From an uncultured Oscillospiraceae bacterium (lineage in GTDB: Bacteria; Bacillota; Clostridia; Oscillospirales; Oscillospiraceae), in assembly GCA_934569045.1 (NCBI GenBank), contig CAKTJX010000022.1:1-42263 (forward strand): 42,263 nt of DNA, given 5' to 3'. A model generated the notes under the pieces. The model searched no databases and was not told the DNA's origin. It worked only from the letters and a program-made list of their open reading frames with translations. Shown piece after piece: positions 8,247 through 15,614 of the stretch (position 1 is its first letter; every line of letters starts with the position of its first letter). Both the position numbers and the translations under genes were made by a program.

Positions 8247-8262
8247 CGTTGCATTTGCAACG
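8247..8262 (+). promoter_or_regulatory. Palindromic operator candidate in the Crp/Fnr leader
   Basis: CGTTGCA-TT-TGCAACG, a perfect 7-bp inverted repeat with a 2-nt centre. It lies 16 nt after the -10 box, overlapping the start of the transcript. Position and symmetry suit autorepression by the dimeric regulator encoded next; the binding itself is inference. Confidence 0.5.
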
Positions 8263-8281
8263 AAGATACCGGGAGCGTTTT

Positions 8282-8974
8282 ATGAATCAGCAGCAGCGAA
8301 GCGTTTTGTACCATTGCGGACTGTTTTCCGGCATTGAACCGGAGCAGATTGAGGCCATGCTGGCCTGCCTGAATGCCCGGCAGGAGCAGTATGAGAAGAA
8401 CACAGTGGTGTGGAATATCGGCGATACCCTCCATTCCTGCGCCCTGGTGCTCTCCGGCAGCCTGCGGGCGGAGTCCGTCAATGCCAGCGGGGAGCATCTG
8501 CTCATGGCGAACCATCGGCCCGGCGCCCTGGTGGGGGACGTGCTCATGGCCACCCCGGGCAGCAAAAGCCCCGTGTATGTGGTGGCCTCCGAGGATACGG
8601 AGCTGCTGTTTCTCCCCTTCCACCGGATCATGAACGGCTGCGCCGAATGCTGCGTCTGGCATACCCGGCTGCGGGAAAATCTGGTGTCCGAAATCGCCAT
8701 GAAATTCTGGGCTCAGCGCCAGCGGACGCTGTACCTCTCCGCCAAATCCCTGCGCCAGCGCATCGCCATGCGGCTCTATGACGAGTACCGCCGCACCGGC
8801 AGCCTGACCTTCTCCCTGGGCGGCACCCGAGAGGACCTGGCCGACTTCCTGGGTGCCAACCGCAGCGCCCTGTCCCGGGAGATCGCCCGAATGAAGCAGG
8901 AGGGGATTCTGGACTATTATAAGGATACCTTCCGGATTCTGGATCTGGACAGGCTTTGTAAGGATGTGGGGTAA
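8282..8974 (+). CDS. Crp/Fnr family transcriptional regulator
   Basis: A 230-aa cytoplasmic regulator. Residues about 10-125 form the cyclic-nucleotide-binding-like beta-barrel sensor domain (CGLFSGIEPEQIEAML... VLSGSLRAES). A long dimer helix follows, then a winged helix-turn-helix near residues 165-215 with TREDLADFLGANRSALSREIARM as the recognition region. No four-cysteine iron-sulfur signature is obvious, although CAECC occurs near residue 120. GGGAG precedes the ATG at 8282. It is divergent from the NitT/TauT-type importer and is its most likely regulator. The signal sensed is unknown. Confidence 0.9.
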   Translation: MNQQQRSVLYHCGLFSGIEPEQIEAMLACLNARQEQYEKNTVVWNIGDTLHSCALVLSGSLRAESVNASGEHLLMANHRPGALVGDVLMATPGSKSPVYVVASEDTELLFLPFHRIMNGCAECCVWHTRLRENLVSEIAMKFWAQRQRTLYLSAKSLRQRIAMRLYDEYRRTGSLTFSLGGTREDLADFLGANRSALSREIARMKQEGILDYYKDTFRILDLDRLCKDVG

Positions 8975-8982
8975 AATCCCCG

Positions 8983-9075
8983 CCCGGTTGAACGTATACC
9001 CTAAAAAAGAAGCCCCAACCTCCCCCTTGGGGAAGGTTGGGGGCTCCCCTCCGGGGGGATACGCGCAGCGGGGCA
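8983..9075. repeat. Palindromic intergenic element, family 1, copy A
   Basis: Begins with GGTTGAACGTATACC (8986-9000), ends near GGGGATACGCGCAGCGGGGC, and carries a central hairpin pairing GCCCCAACCT with AGGTTGGGGGC (9012-9043). It starts eight bases after the Crp/Fnr stop codon, so the hairpin may serve as that gene's terminator. The outer arms of the family are degraded in this copy. Confidence 0.7.
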
Positions 9076-9155
9076 CGCAGTCCCTTCCATTGTCAACTGT
9101 CAATTTGTCTCCCCACCGACCCAAAATAGATACAATCAGAAAGCGAGGACTCCCC

Positions 9156-10358
9156 ATGCAATACGACTTCACCACCCTTTATGACCGCCGCGGCCAGGAT
9201 GCGCTGGCTGTGGACTTTTCGGATTCCGCCCTGGGCCCCCGGCAGCCTAAGGAAGGCTTTGACCTGATCCCCATGTGGGTCGCGGATATGAACTTTGCCA
9301 CTGTGCCCACGGTGACGGAGGCCATGATCCGGCGGGCCCAGCATCCCCTGTTTGGCTATTTTGATCCAAGACAGGAATACTATGATGCCATTTCCCGCTG
9401 GCACCGGGAACACAAGGGCACCCCGGATTTAAAGCCGGAGCACATCCACTATGCCAACGGCGTACTGGCGGGCGTGGTCGCCATGGCCAATGTGCTTTGC
9501 TCCAAGGGTGACAAAATTCTGGTCCATTCCCCCACCTATGTGGGCTTTACCCATGCTCTGGGGGATAACGGCTACTGCCTGGTGCATTCCCCGCTGATGC
9601 AGGATGCTCAGGGGGTGTGGCGCATGGACTACGAAGACATGGAGCGCCGGATTCAGGAGGAGAAAATTCACGCCGCCATCCTCTGCTCCCCCCACAACCC
9701 CTGCGGCCGGGTCTGGGAGCGGTGGGAGCTGGAGAAGGCCATGGAACTGTTCCGCAAATACGATGTGTTCGTCATCTCCGATGAAATCTGGTCCGACCTG
9801 ATTCTACCGGGGCATACCCACATTCCCACCCAGAGCATCTCCGAGGATGCCCGGCAGCGGACCGCTGCCATGTACGCCCCCAGCAAGACCTTCAATCTGG
9901 CAGGCCTGGTGGGCAGCTACGCCGTGATCTACAACGCCTGGCTGGGGGACCGGTACGAAAAGGAAATCTCCCTGAGCCACTGTAACAGCATGAACGTGAT
10001 GAGTATGCACGCTTTGATCGGCGCGTATACTACGGAGGGCAGCGAATGGCTCCGCCAGCTGCTGGAGGTGCTGGCGGGGAATGTGGACTTCGCCTGCGGT
10101 TTTATCCGGGAGAATTTCCCCGACGTCACCGTTCAGAAGCCCCAGGGTACTTATATACTCTTTGTGGACTGCACCCGCTGGTGTGAAGAACACGGCGTCT
10201 CCCTGGACACGGTGCTCTCCCGGTGCTGGGAGGTGGGCGTGGCTGTACAGGATGGCCGGGCATTCCACGGGCCCTGCCACATCCGCATGAATCTGGCCCT
10301 GCCCCGGGTGCGGCTGGAGGAAGCCTTCCGGCGGATGAAGACATACGCGTTTATCTGA
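9156..10358 (+). CDS. patB: PatB/MalY-type C-S lyase (PLP-dependent aminotransferase fold)
   Basis: A 400-aa fold-type I PLP enzyme, usual length for cystathionine beta-lyases of the PatB/MalY group, which split C-S bonds of cystathionine or cysteine conjugates into pyruvate, ammonia and a thiol. Visible motifs are the substrate segment PMWVADMNFAT, SPTYVGF, CSPHNPCGRVW, SDEIWSDL, and the PLP lysine in APSKTFNLAGL (about Lys244). The start MQYDFTTLYDRRG has AGCGAGGA upstream; the longer upstream frame runs through repeat sequence and was not used. Monocistronic. Physiological substrate not decidable. Confidence 0.92.
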   Translation: MQYDFTTLYDRRGQDALAVDFSDSALGPRQPKEGFDLIPMWVADMNFATVPTVTEAMIRRAQHPLFGYFDPRQEYYDAISRWHREHKGTPDLKPEHIHYANGVLAGVVAMANVLCSKGDKILVHSPTYVGFTHALGDNGYCLVHSPLMQDAQGVWRMDYEDMERRIQEEKIHAAILCSPHNPCGRVWERWELEKAMELFRKYDVFVISDEIWSDLILPGHTHIPTQSISEDARQRTAAMYAPSKTFNLAGLVGSYAVIYNAWLGDRYEKEISLSHCNSMNVMSMHALIGAYTTEGSEWLRQLLEVLAGNVDFACGFIRENFPDVTVQKPQGTYILFVDCTRWCEEHGVSLDTVLSRCWEVGVAVQDGRAFHGPCHIRMNLALPRVRLEEAFRRMKTYAFI

Positions 10359-10439
10359 TGGTATGTTTCTTTTCGGTTTAGAATAAAAGCTTAAGATATG
10401 TTTAAGGATAGACTGACCCCACCAGGAAGGACGGAGCCC

Positions 10440-11156
10440 ATGAAAAAGAAAAATTGGTTTGGGAAGTTTTTGTATGTCTCGGTGACCCTCAGCTTTGTGC
10501 TGCCCATTGTGTATCTGATCGTGCGGATGCTCCTGGGCGGCAATGGCGGCAATGTCAGCGATGCGGGGTATCATTCGGAATCCGACTATCTGTTGATGCT
10601 GATGCAGTGCGTGCTGGGGCTCATCACCATTCACCTGCCCAGCATTCTGGAGCGGAAGCTGCACTTTGAGCTGCCCAGCCTGCTCTATGGGTTCTATATT
10701 GTCTTCCTGTACTGCGCCATCTTCCTGGGGGAGGTTCGGAGCTTCTACTATCTGGTTCCCCAGTGGGACACCATCTGCCACTTTTGCAGCAGCATGATGA
10801 TAGGCTTCTTCGGGCTCATGGTGGTAACCATCCTGAACCGGGATAAGCACCTGTCTGTCAGCCTGTCCCCCTTCTTCGTGTGCCTGTTCGCCTTCTGCTT
10901 CTCCGTGGCCCTGGGCTCCATCTGGGAAATTTATGAATTTACGGCAGACGGCCTCTTCGGCATGAATATGCAGAAATTCATGCTGGCGGACGGCACCCTG
11001 CTGGTGGGCCACGCGGCCCTGGCCGACACCATGAAGGATATCATTGTGGATGTGCTGGGCTCCCTGCTGGCATCCATCATCGGCTACTTCTCCATCCGCC
11101 ATGGCAGCGGCTGGTATATTCCCACCCTGACAAGCGGCAAGGAGGACAACGCATGA
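10440..11156 (+). CDS. Polytopic membrane protein resembling the YjdF/DUF2238 family
   Basis: A 238-aa protein with about six hydrophobic segments. Conserved-looking polar residues occur in or near the helices: WDTICHF, then SIWEIYEF, then DTMKDIIVDVLGS. This Trp-Asp/His, Trp-Glu and Asp...Asp...Gly pattern resembles YjdF/DUF2238 membrane proteins, whose function is not established. GGAAGGA precedes the ATG at 10440. The stop overlaps the cdsA start as ATGA, so the two are translationally coupled, which hints at a role in lipid or envelope metabolism. Confidence 0.7.
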   Translation: MKKKNWFGKFLYVSVTLSFVLPIVYLIVRMLLGGNGGNVSDAGYHSESDYLLMLMQCVLGLITIHLPSILERKLHFELPSLLYGFYIVFLYCAIFLGEVRSFYYLVPQWDTICHFCSSMMIGFFGLMVVTILNRDKHLSVSLSPFFVCLFAFCFSVALGSIWEIYEFTADGLFGMNMQKFMLADGTLLVGHAALADTMKDIIVDVLGSLLASIIGYFSIRHGSGWYIPTLTSGKEDNA

Positions 11157-11938
11157 AACAGAGAACCCTCACAGGCATCGCCCTGGCCCTGATTTCCATG
11201 GTGCTGCTGGGATGCTTCCGCCTGCCCTTCGTGCCCCAGCTCACCGCCATTCTCTTAGGCTGCGGCGCGGTGTGGGAGATTCTGGGCGCCAACGGCCTGA
11301 AAAGCAAGGGCTGCCATGCCTCCGGCTTTTTTCTGGCCATTCTTCTGCCCCTGCTCCCCCTCACCGAAAAAGCGGGCTGGATAGCCGTCATGCTGGTTCT
11401 GGCTCTGGCATTCTTTACATATCTGATGACCCGGATCGGCAGGGAAAGCAAGCCTTGGATGATTGCGGCGGAAATCTTCCTGCCCCTGAACCTGTACCGG
11501 GCCCTGGCCTCTTATGGGGAGATTCCCTACGGCGCCTTTTACCTGGGCCTGACGGGACTGATCTGCGCCCTGACGGATATCTTCGCCTACCTGGTGGGCA
11601 GCCGCTATGGCCGCCACAAGCTGGCCCCCAAGATCAGCCCCGGCAAGAGCATCGAGGGCGCTCTTGGAGGCCTGGGCACCTCCACGGTGGTGATTCTGCT
11701 GCTGTTCGGCCGGTTTTTCCGGAGCACCTGGGCGCTGGCCGTGTATACGGTCATCGTCTCTCTGCTGGGGCAGTTCGGTGATCTGTCCATGTCCGCCATC
11801 AAGCGGGTGGCAGGGGTCAAGGACTTCGGCAAAATCTTCCCCGGCCACGGCGGCATCCTGGACCGCTGTGACAGCCTCATGTACCCCCTGGCTTTTACCT
11901 GGCTGCTGTACTGCTGTCATTTGCTGATTTTCTCCTGA
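11153..11938 (+). CDS. cdsA: Phosphatidate cytidylyltransferase
   Basis: A 261-aa integral membrane enzyme that makes CDP-diacylglycerol from CTP and phosphatidate. The C-terminal signature is clear: SAIKRVAGVKDFG, then PGHGGILDRCDS, with the catalytic Asp pair, and upstream LTDIFAYLVGSRYGRHKL and SPGKSIEG. Length matches bacterial CdsA. The gene overlaps the preceding membrane protein by four bases. It is usually found in a cluster with uppS and dxr; those neighbours are absent here, so this may be a second or relocated copy. Confidence 0.93.
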   Translation: MKQRTLTGIALALISMVLLGCFRLPFVPQLTAILLGCGAVWEILGANGLKSKGCHASGFFLAILLPLLPLTEKAGWIAVMLVLALAFFTYLMTRIGRESKPWMIAAEIFLPLNLYRALASYGEIPYGAFYLGLTGLICALTDIFAYLVGSRYGRHKLAPKISPGKSIEGALGGLGTSTVVILLLFGRFFRSTWALAVYTVIVSLLGQFGDLSMSAIKRVAGVKDFGKIFPGHGGILDRCDSLMYPLAFTWLLYCCHLLIFS

Positions 11939-11944
11939 GAGCGC

Positions 11945-11973
11945 TTGCTTTTTCGGGAGAAATCCCCTATAAT
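11945..11973 (+). promoter_or_regulatory. Promoter for the DUF1292 gene
   Basis: TTGCTT at 11945-11950, 17-nt spacer, TATAAT at 11968-11973, starting six bases after the cdsA stop. Confidence 0.75.
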
Positions 11974-12002
11974 CGAAGCATCAAACGGAAAGGAACGATC
12001 CT

Positions 12003-12299
12003 ATGGACAACGAAGTTCTGAACAACGAAGAGGAAGAAACCAGCATCCTGACCCTCACCGATGAAAACGGTGTGGAGACGGACTTTGAATACCTGGACTG
12101 CATTCCCTACCAGGGCAAGGAATACCTGCTCCTGCTCCCCGCCGATGAGGCCGCCACGGACGTGGTGATCCTGGAGGTGGAGCCCGTAGACGAGGAAACC
12201 GAAAACTACCTGTCCGTCCAGGACGAGGCAATCCTGAACGCCGTGTACGATATCTTTAAGGAAAAGTACAAGGACGTACTCACGTTTGAAGAGGAGTAA
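12003..12299 (+). CDS. DUF1292 (YrzB-like) family protein
   Basis: A 98-aa very acidic soluble protein. The core ILTLTDENGVETDFEYLDCI...GKEYLLLLP and VVILEVEPVDEE is the DUF1292 pattern seen beside ruvX and alaS in many Firmicutes. Function is unknown. Ribosome site AAAGGAA at about 11990 and ATG at 12003. It has its own promoter and terminator here, away from the usual alaS-ruvX context. Confidence 0.88.
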   Translation: MDNEVLNNEEEETSILTLTDENGVETDFEYLDCIPYQGKEYLLLLPADEAATDVVILEVEPVDEETENYLSVQDEAILNAVYDIFKEKYKDVLTFEEE

Positions 12300-12302
12300 C
12301 CC

Positions 12303-12331
12303 AAACCGACCCCGATGGGGTCGGTTTTTCG
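12303..12331 (+). terminator. Intrinsic terminator after the DUF1292 gene
   Basis: Arms 12303-12313 and 12317-12327 (AAACCGACCCC and its complement), 3-nt centre, followed by a T run; starts three bases after the stop codon. Confidence 0.85.
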
Positions 12332-12335
12332 TTAA

Positions 12336-12645
12336 ATAGCTTCCCCTCCGGGGAAGCTGGCTCGCGAAGCGAGACTGATGAGGGGCTGTACAGGCTGACC
12401 GTCCGTACTAGTTTGGGCGAATACGTACCAACCTCCGGGAAATTTGTACGTATTCGCCCACAGTTTCTCCGCATCGGTTCTGCGTACCGATGTTTTATGG
12501 TGCGATTGCCACTGGCAATCGATTATTTCTGATTCGCTGCGCGGAGCACCACCCTCATCCACCGCTGCGGCGGTCCCCCTTCCCCAAGGGGAAGGTAGGG
12601 GCTCCCCTCCGGGGGGATACGTTCAAACGGGCCCTTATTGTCCAT
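12336..12645. repeat. Composite repeat region with three strong hairpins
   Basis: This fills most of a 626-bp gap. The left end (12336-12388) is a GC-rich palindromic motif, CTTCCCCTCCGGGGAAG then GGCTCGCGAAGCGAG. The right end (about 12547-12645) is a half copy of family 1 ending GGGGATACGTTCAAACGGG. Between them are three inverted repeats: a perfect 15-bp stem at 12414-12428/12446-12460, a 7-bp stem at 12472-12478/12486-12492, and a 9-bp stem at 12503-12511/12513-12521. No ORF with a ribosome binding site is seen. Confidence 0.65.
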
Positions 12646-12710
12646 TCCCATTTACCACTGTCTTGTCAAAATGACCAATTAAAGTCAACAAAAACTGTAC
12701 TATTGTACCA

Positions 12711-12739
12711 TTGCGTCCAGAAGCAAAGTATGGTATCAT
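12711..12739 (+). promoter_or_regulatory. Promoter candidate for the ugpC leader transcript
   Basis: TTGCGT at 12711-12716, 17-nt spacer, TATCAT at 12734-12739. It would give a leader of roughly 180 nt before the ugpC start. Another AT-rich box (TATCAT at 12752-12757) leaves the exact start uncertain. Confidence 0.5.
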
Positions 12740-12815
12740 TGTATCATCCCGGTGGAATGGGTGCTACTCCACAAAATAGCCCCAATTCCGCTAAAATAAA
12801 GGAGGAAACCCCGCT

Positions 12816-12896
12816 GTGACTCGCGGTGCGGCAGTGTGGAGACCTGTCGTAAAGCGTCCGCTGTTTTACCCGGCGGAACGCGAGGGCATACATTGA
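12816..12896 (+). CDS. Possible 26-aa leader peptide upstream of ugpC
   Basis: A GTG start at 12816 has a perfect AAAGGAGG at 12798-12805 with a 10-nt spacer, followed by 26 codons and a TGA at 12894-12896, 29 nt before the ugpC start. The peptide is Arg/Pro/Val rich (MTRGAAVWRPVVKRPLFYP then AEREGIH) and matches nothing I recognise. The same bases form a three-way-junction RNA, so ribosome passage and RNA folding would compete. The ribosome site is much stronger than that of ugpC itself. Confidence 0.35.
   Translation: MTRGAAVWRPVVKRPLFYPAEREGIH
12820..12884 (+). ncRNA. Structured leader RNA candidate (three-way junction) upstream of ugpC
   Basis: By eye, the leader pairs into P1 12820-12825/12879-12884 (CTCGCG/CGCGAG), P2 12829-12834/12844-12849 with a 9-nt loop and one G-U pair, and P3 12857-12863/12871-12877 with a 7-nt loop. 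The joining strands are 3, 7 and 1 nt. Downstream, CATAC (12888-12892) can pair with GTATG (12904-12908), just before the weak ugpC ribosome site GGAG at 12912-12915. Leader RNAs called malK-I, -II and -III have been reported upstream of MalK-type ATPase genes; I cannot tell whether this is one of them. Confidence 0.45.
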
Positions 12897-12925
12897 GGAT
12901 TCAGTATGTCCGGAGTCAGAAAACA

Positions 12926-14116
12926 ATGGCAAGCTTAACCCTGAAGAACATCAAGAAAGTCTACCCCTTTAACGGCGACGATGCCAAGAAGAAGAAAAAG
13001 AAGAAGGGCGAGGAGCCCGCGAAGAAGACCAATCTTCAGATCACTGACGAGGGCGTTGTTGCTGTTCAGGCCTTCAACCTGGACATTAAGGACAAGGAGT
13101 TCATCGTTCTGGTCGGCCCCTCTGGCTGCGGTAAGTCCACCACCCTGCGTATGATCGCCGGTCTGGAAGACATCACCGATGGCGAGCTGTACATCGGCGA
13201 CCGCCTGGTAAACGATGTGGCCCCCAAGGACCGCGATATCGCCATGGTTTTCCAGAACTACGCTCTGTACCCCCATATGACTGTTTATGATAACATGGCC
13301 TTTGCTCTGAAGCTGCGCCATGAGTCCAAGGAAGAGATCGACCGCAAGGTCAAGGAAGCCGCTGAGATCCTGGACATCACCCAGTACCTGGGCCGGAAGC
13401 CCAAGGCTATGTCCGGCGGTCAGCGTCAGCGTGTGGCCATCGGCCGCGCCATCGTGCGGAACCCCCAGGTCATGCTGATGGACGAGCCTCTGTCCAACCT
13501 GGACGCCAAGCTGCGTAACCAGATGCGTGCTGAGATCATCAAGCTGCGTCAGCGCATCAACACCACCTTCATTTACGTTACCCACGACCAGACAGAGGCT
13601 ATGACCCTGGGCGATCGGATCGTCATCATGAAGGACGGCTTCATCCAGCAGATCGGCACTCCTCAGGAAGTATTCAATCACCCCTACAACCTGTTCGTCG
13701 CCGGCTTCATCGGCACTCCCCAGATGAACCTGTTTGACGCCAAGCTGGTGAAGGAGAACGGCAAGTACACCGTCAAGGTCGGCGGCATCTCCGTGGCTCT
13801 GTCCGAGGAGAAGCAGGCTGCCCTGGTCAAGAACAATGTGGCCGAGCAGGATATCGTCCTGGGCGTCCGTCCTGAGCACATTGAGCTGAGCAAGGACGGC
13901 ATCCCCGCAAAGGTGGACGTGTCCGAAATGATGGGCTCCACCGTGCACCTGCACGTCACCGCTATGGATCGGGATGTGGTTTTGGTGGTCTCCACCATGA
14001 ACATGACCGGTGCCGAGGTCGCTGCCCTGACCGCCGGCTCCGCCGTCCACTTCTCCTTCGGCGGCCACGTCTGCCACGTCTTCAACAAGGAGACCGGCAT
14101 CAACCTGGAAGCCTGA
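12926..14116 (+). CDS. ugpC: Multi-sugar ABC transporter ATP-binding protein (UgpC/MsmX/MalK type)
   Basis: A 396-aa ATPase. Residues about 1-270 are the ABC domain: Walker A GPSGCGKSTT, Q-loop MVFQNYALYPHMTV, signature MSGGQRQRVAIGRA, Walker B VMLMDEPLSNLDAKLR, switch THDQTEAMTLGD. The C-terminal TOBE-type regulatory domain follows (GVRPEHIELS near residue 315). No permease or binding protein adjoins it, as with MsmX, which energises several CUT1 sugar importers encoded elsewhere. Odd feature: a Lys-rich insertion AKKKKKKKGEEPAKK near residues 19-33, before the Walker A motif. Codon choice (CGT, GCT, GTT, AAG) differs from neighbours and resembles fhs, suggesting high expression. Start chosen at MASLTLKNI, the family N-terminus. 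Confidence 0.94.
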   Translation: MASLTLKNIKKVYPFNGDDAKKKKKKKGEEPAKKTNLQITDEGVVAVQAFNLDIKDKEFIVLVGPSGCGKSTTLRMIAGLEDITDGELYIGDRLVNDVAPKDRDIAMVFQNYALYPHMTVYDNMAFALKLRHESKEEIDRKVKEAAEILDITQYLGRKPKAMSGGQRQRVAIGRAIVRNPQVMLMDEPLSNLDAKLRNQMRAEIIKLRQRINTTFIYVTHDQTEAMTLGDRIVIMKDGFIQQIGTPQEVFNHPYNLFVAGFIGTPQMNLFDAKLVKENGKYTVKVGGISVALSEEKQAALVKNNVAEQDIVLGVRPEHIELSKDGIPAKVDVSEMMGSTVHLHVTAMDRDVVLVVSTMNMTGAEVAALTAGSAVHFSFGGHVCHVFNKETGINLEA

Positions 14117-14137
14117 GCTTAGACTCCATAACCACCT

Positions 14138-14171
14138 CCGGCGCAGCCTACAAAGGCTGCGCCGGTTTTTT
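14138..14171 (+). terminator. Intrinsic terminator after ugpC
   Basis: CCGGCGCAGCC (14138-14148) pairs perfectly with 14155-14165, 6-nt loop, followed by six Ts (14166-14171). Confidence 0.9.
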
Positions 14172-14183
14172 GTGCAGAACGAC

Positions 14184-14320
14184 CAAATTTGTGGATGTAG
14201 AAGTGCTCGTGTGCCCGGTTGCACGTCCCCCCCTGGACGAGAACCAAGAAAGCCTTCTCCAGCAGGAGAAGGCTTTTTGGTTTTCCCGTCAGGTTATACG
14301 TTCAACCGGGGTTGCTGTCC
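14184..14320. repeat. Palindromic intergenic element, family 1, degenerate copy E
   Basis: The left arm reads AAATTTGTGGATGTAGAAG then GTGTGCCCGGTTGCACGT, matching the left arm of copy D with a few changes. The right arm has TTATACGTTCAACCGGGG (14294-14311). The centre is not the family's usual hairpin but an 11- to 12-bp stem (14249-14260/14265-14276) with a 4-nt loop and T tract, a second terminator after ugpC. Confidence 0.6.
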
Positions 14321-14330
14321 CCCTTAACTG

Positions 14331-15590
14331 TCAATATCCCAGCTCCCGGTCCACTACGTTCCCCGTCACCGCGTTGATGGTCAGCATCACTTCCCGGTGG
14401 GTCTCTCCGCCCATATAGTGGGCATCCTCCGGGTTCTGGGCTTCCCAGCGGTCCTCGCCCCAAAAGTCCCACACAGGCAGAACGGTACCTTCCAGGCAGC
14501 CCTTGTCCCGAACACGCATCAGGTTTAGGGTAATATCCGTGATATTAACTGTCCTCCGGGTGTCAAAGCCGTCGATCTGGTCGATCTCCGTCAGGGTCCG
14601 CTCCTTGGCCATGCCGCAGACCTCCGGCAGCAGGGTATCGGCAATGGACTGTATCTCCTCAAAGGGCAGGAGCTCCGCCGTCTCCGTCACCACCTGGGGC
14701 TCCGAGGTGGGCCCTTCCCAGAAGAATTGGTACAGGCCCTCGGTGCCGAAGATAAAATCCATATATTCATTATGCCAGAGCACCGAATCCGGGTTTTTCT
14801 CTTCGCTGGCATTGGCGTTTTTATAACCTACGAAGAAAGTTTCCCCATTCTCCTGGGTCGCATACGTTGCCACGCTAGACTCCGCAAAGCCCCTGACGCT
14901 GGGAACATAGTGCAGCCGCAGGGCTCCATCATATTGAATCTGTGCGTCGTCGAAGACCATATCCGTCCGCCCCAGCTTTTCCAGCAGGGCCTCTACCTGG
15001 GCCTGGGCAGTCTCCTGGTCCGGCGGGGTCTGGGTCACGCCCTCCGGGCTGTGCCCATTGCGGTAAACATCATCCCGGAGCACCTGTACCTGGGGCCAGC
15101 TCTGTGGGCTCTCCAAGCCGTTGTAGGTTCTCATGGAGATATCCCAGCGCTGGCCGTCCCGCTCAAATTGCGCCCCAAAACGGCAGATATCCCCCTCCCC
15201 CTCTATCGCTGGCTTGGTCAGCACCTGGTTCTGCCGCTGGAGGTCCGCGCCGATGTAATGCAGCTCCGCCCCCTGGGCAAATATATCCACCAGCAAATCC
15301 ACGTCGTTCTGATCAAAGGGCCGCTTCCGCACCGTGGCCATAGGCAGTGCCGTCCCCTGGGGTGCGTCCACCGCCGCGTCCGCATGCAGCACCAACCGCC
15401 CCTCCTGGGTCTCCCAGTCCCCGGTGTAGCGGGCGGGAAAATCGTAGGCTGGCTGCGTCTCGGCGGCCTGGATGGCCGGGGCGGTCTGGGGTGGCGTTGT
15501 CGCTTCTATGGAATTTCCCCGCTCCGCACAGCCCGTCAGGAGGGTGCAGGCAAGAATGAGGGTGAAGATTCGCAGTTTGTTGTGATACAT
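14331..15590 (-). CDS. Hypothetical lipoprotein, tandem copy 1
   Basis: A 419-aa secreted lipoprotein. Residues 1-21 are a signal peptide with lipobox LLTGC, then a Thr/Pro/Ala-rich linker (about 25-50) and a soluble domain with no motif I recognise. It is nearly a duplicate of the next gene upstream: 94 of the last 109 residues are identical, and both end NAVTGNVVDRELGY. Differences cluster in the linker and around residues 170-290. The start has AAGGAGAAA upstream, 24 bases after the stop of copy 2, so the two are cotranscribed. It lies downstream of a two-component system on the same strand and may be an output or sensor partner of it. Function unknown. Confidence 0.85.
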   Translation of the reverse strand: MYHNKLRIFTLILACTLLTGCAERGNSIEATTPPQTAPAIQAAETQPAYDFPARYTGDWETQEGRLVLHADAAVDAPQGTALPMATVRKRPFDQNDVDLLVDIFAQGAELHYIGADLQRQNQVLTKPAIEGEGDICRFGAQFERDGQRWDISMRTYNGLESPQSWPQVQVLRDDVYRNGHSPEGVTQTPPDQETAQAQVEALLEKLGRTDMVFDDAQIQYDGALRLHYVPSVRGFAESSVATYATQENGETFFVGYKNANASEEKNPDSVLWHNEYMDFIFGTEGLYQFFWEGPTSEPQVVTETAELLPFEEIQSIADTLLPEVCGMAKERTLTEIDQIDGFDTRRTVNITDITLNLMRVRDKGCLEGTVLPVWDFWGEDRWEAQNPEDAHYMGGETHREVMLTINAVTGNVVDRELGY

Positions 15591-15614
15591 GGCTATTTCT
15601 CCTTGTCCTTGTTT

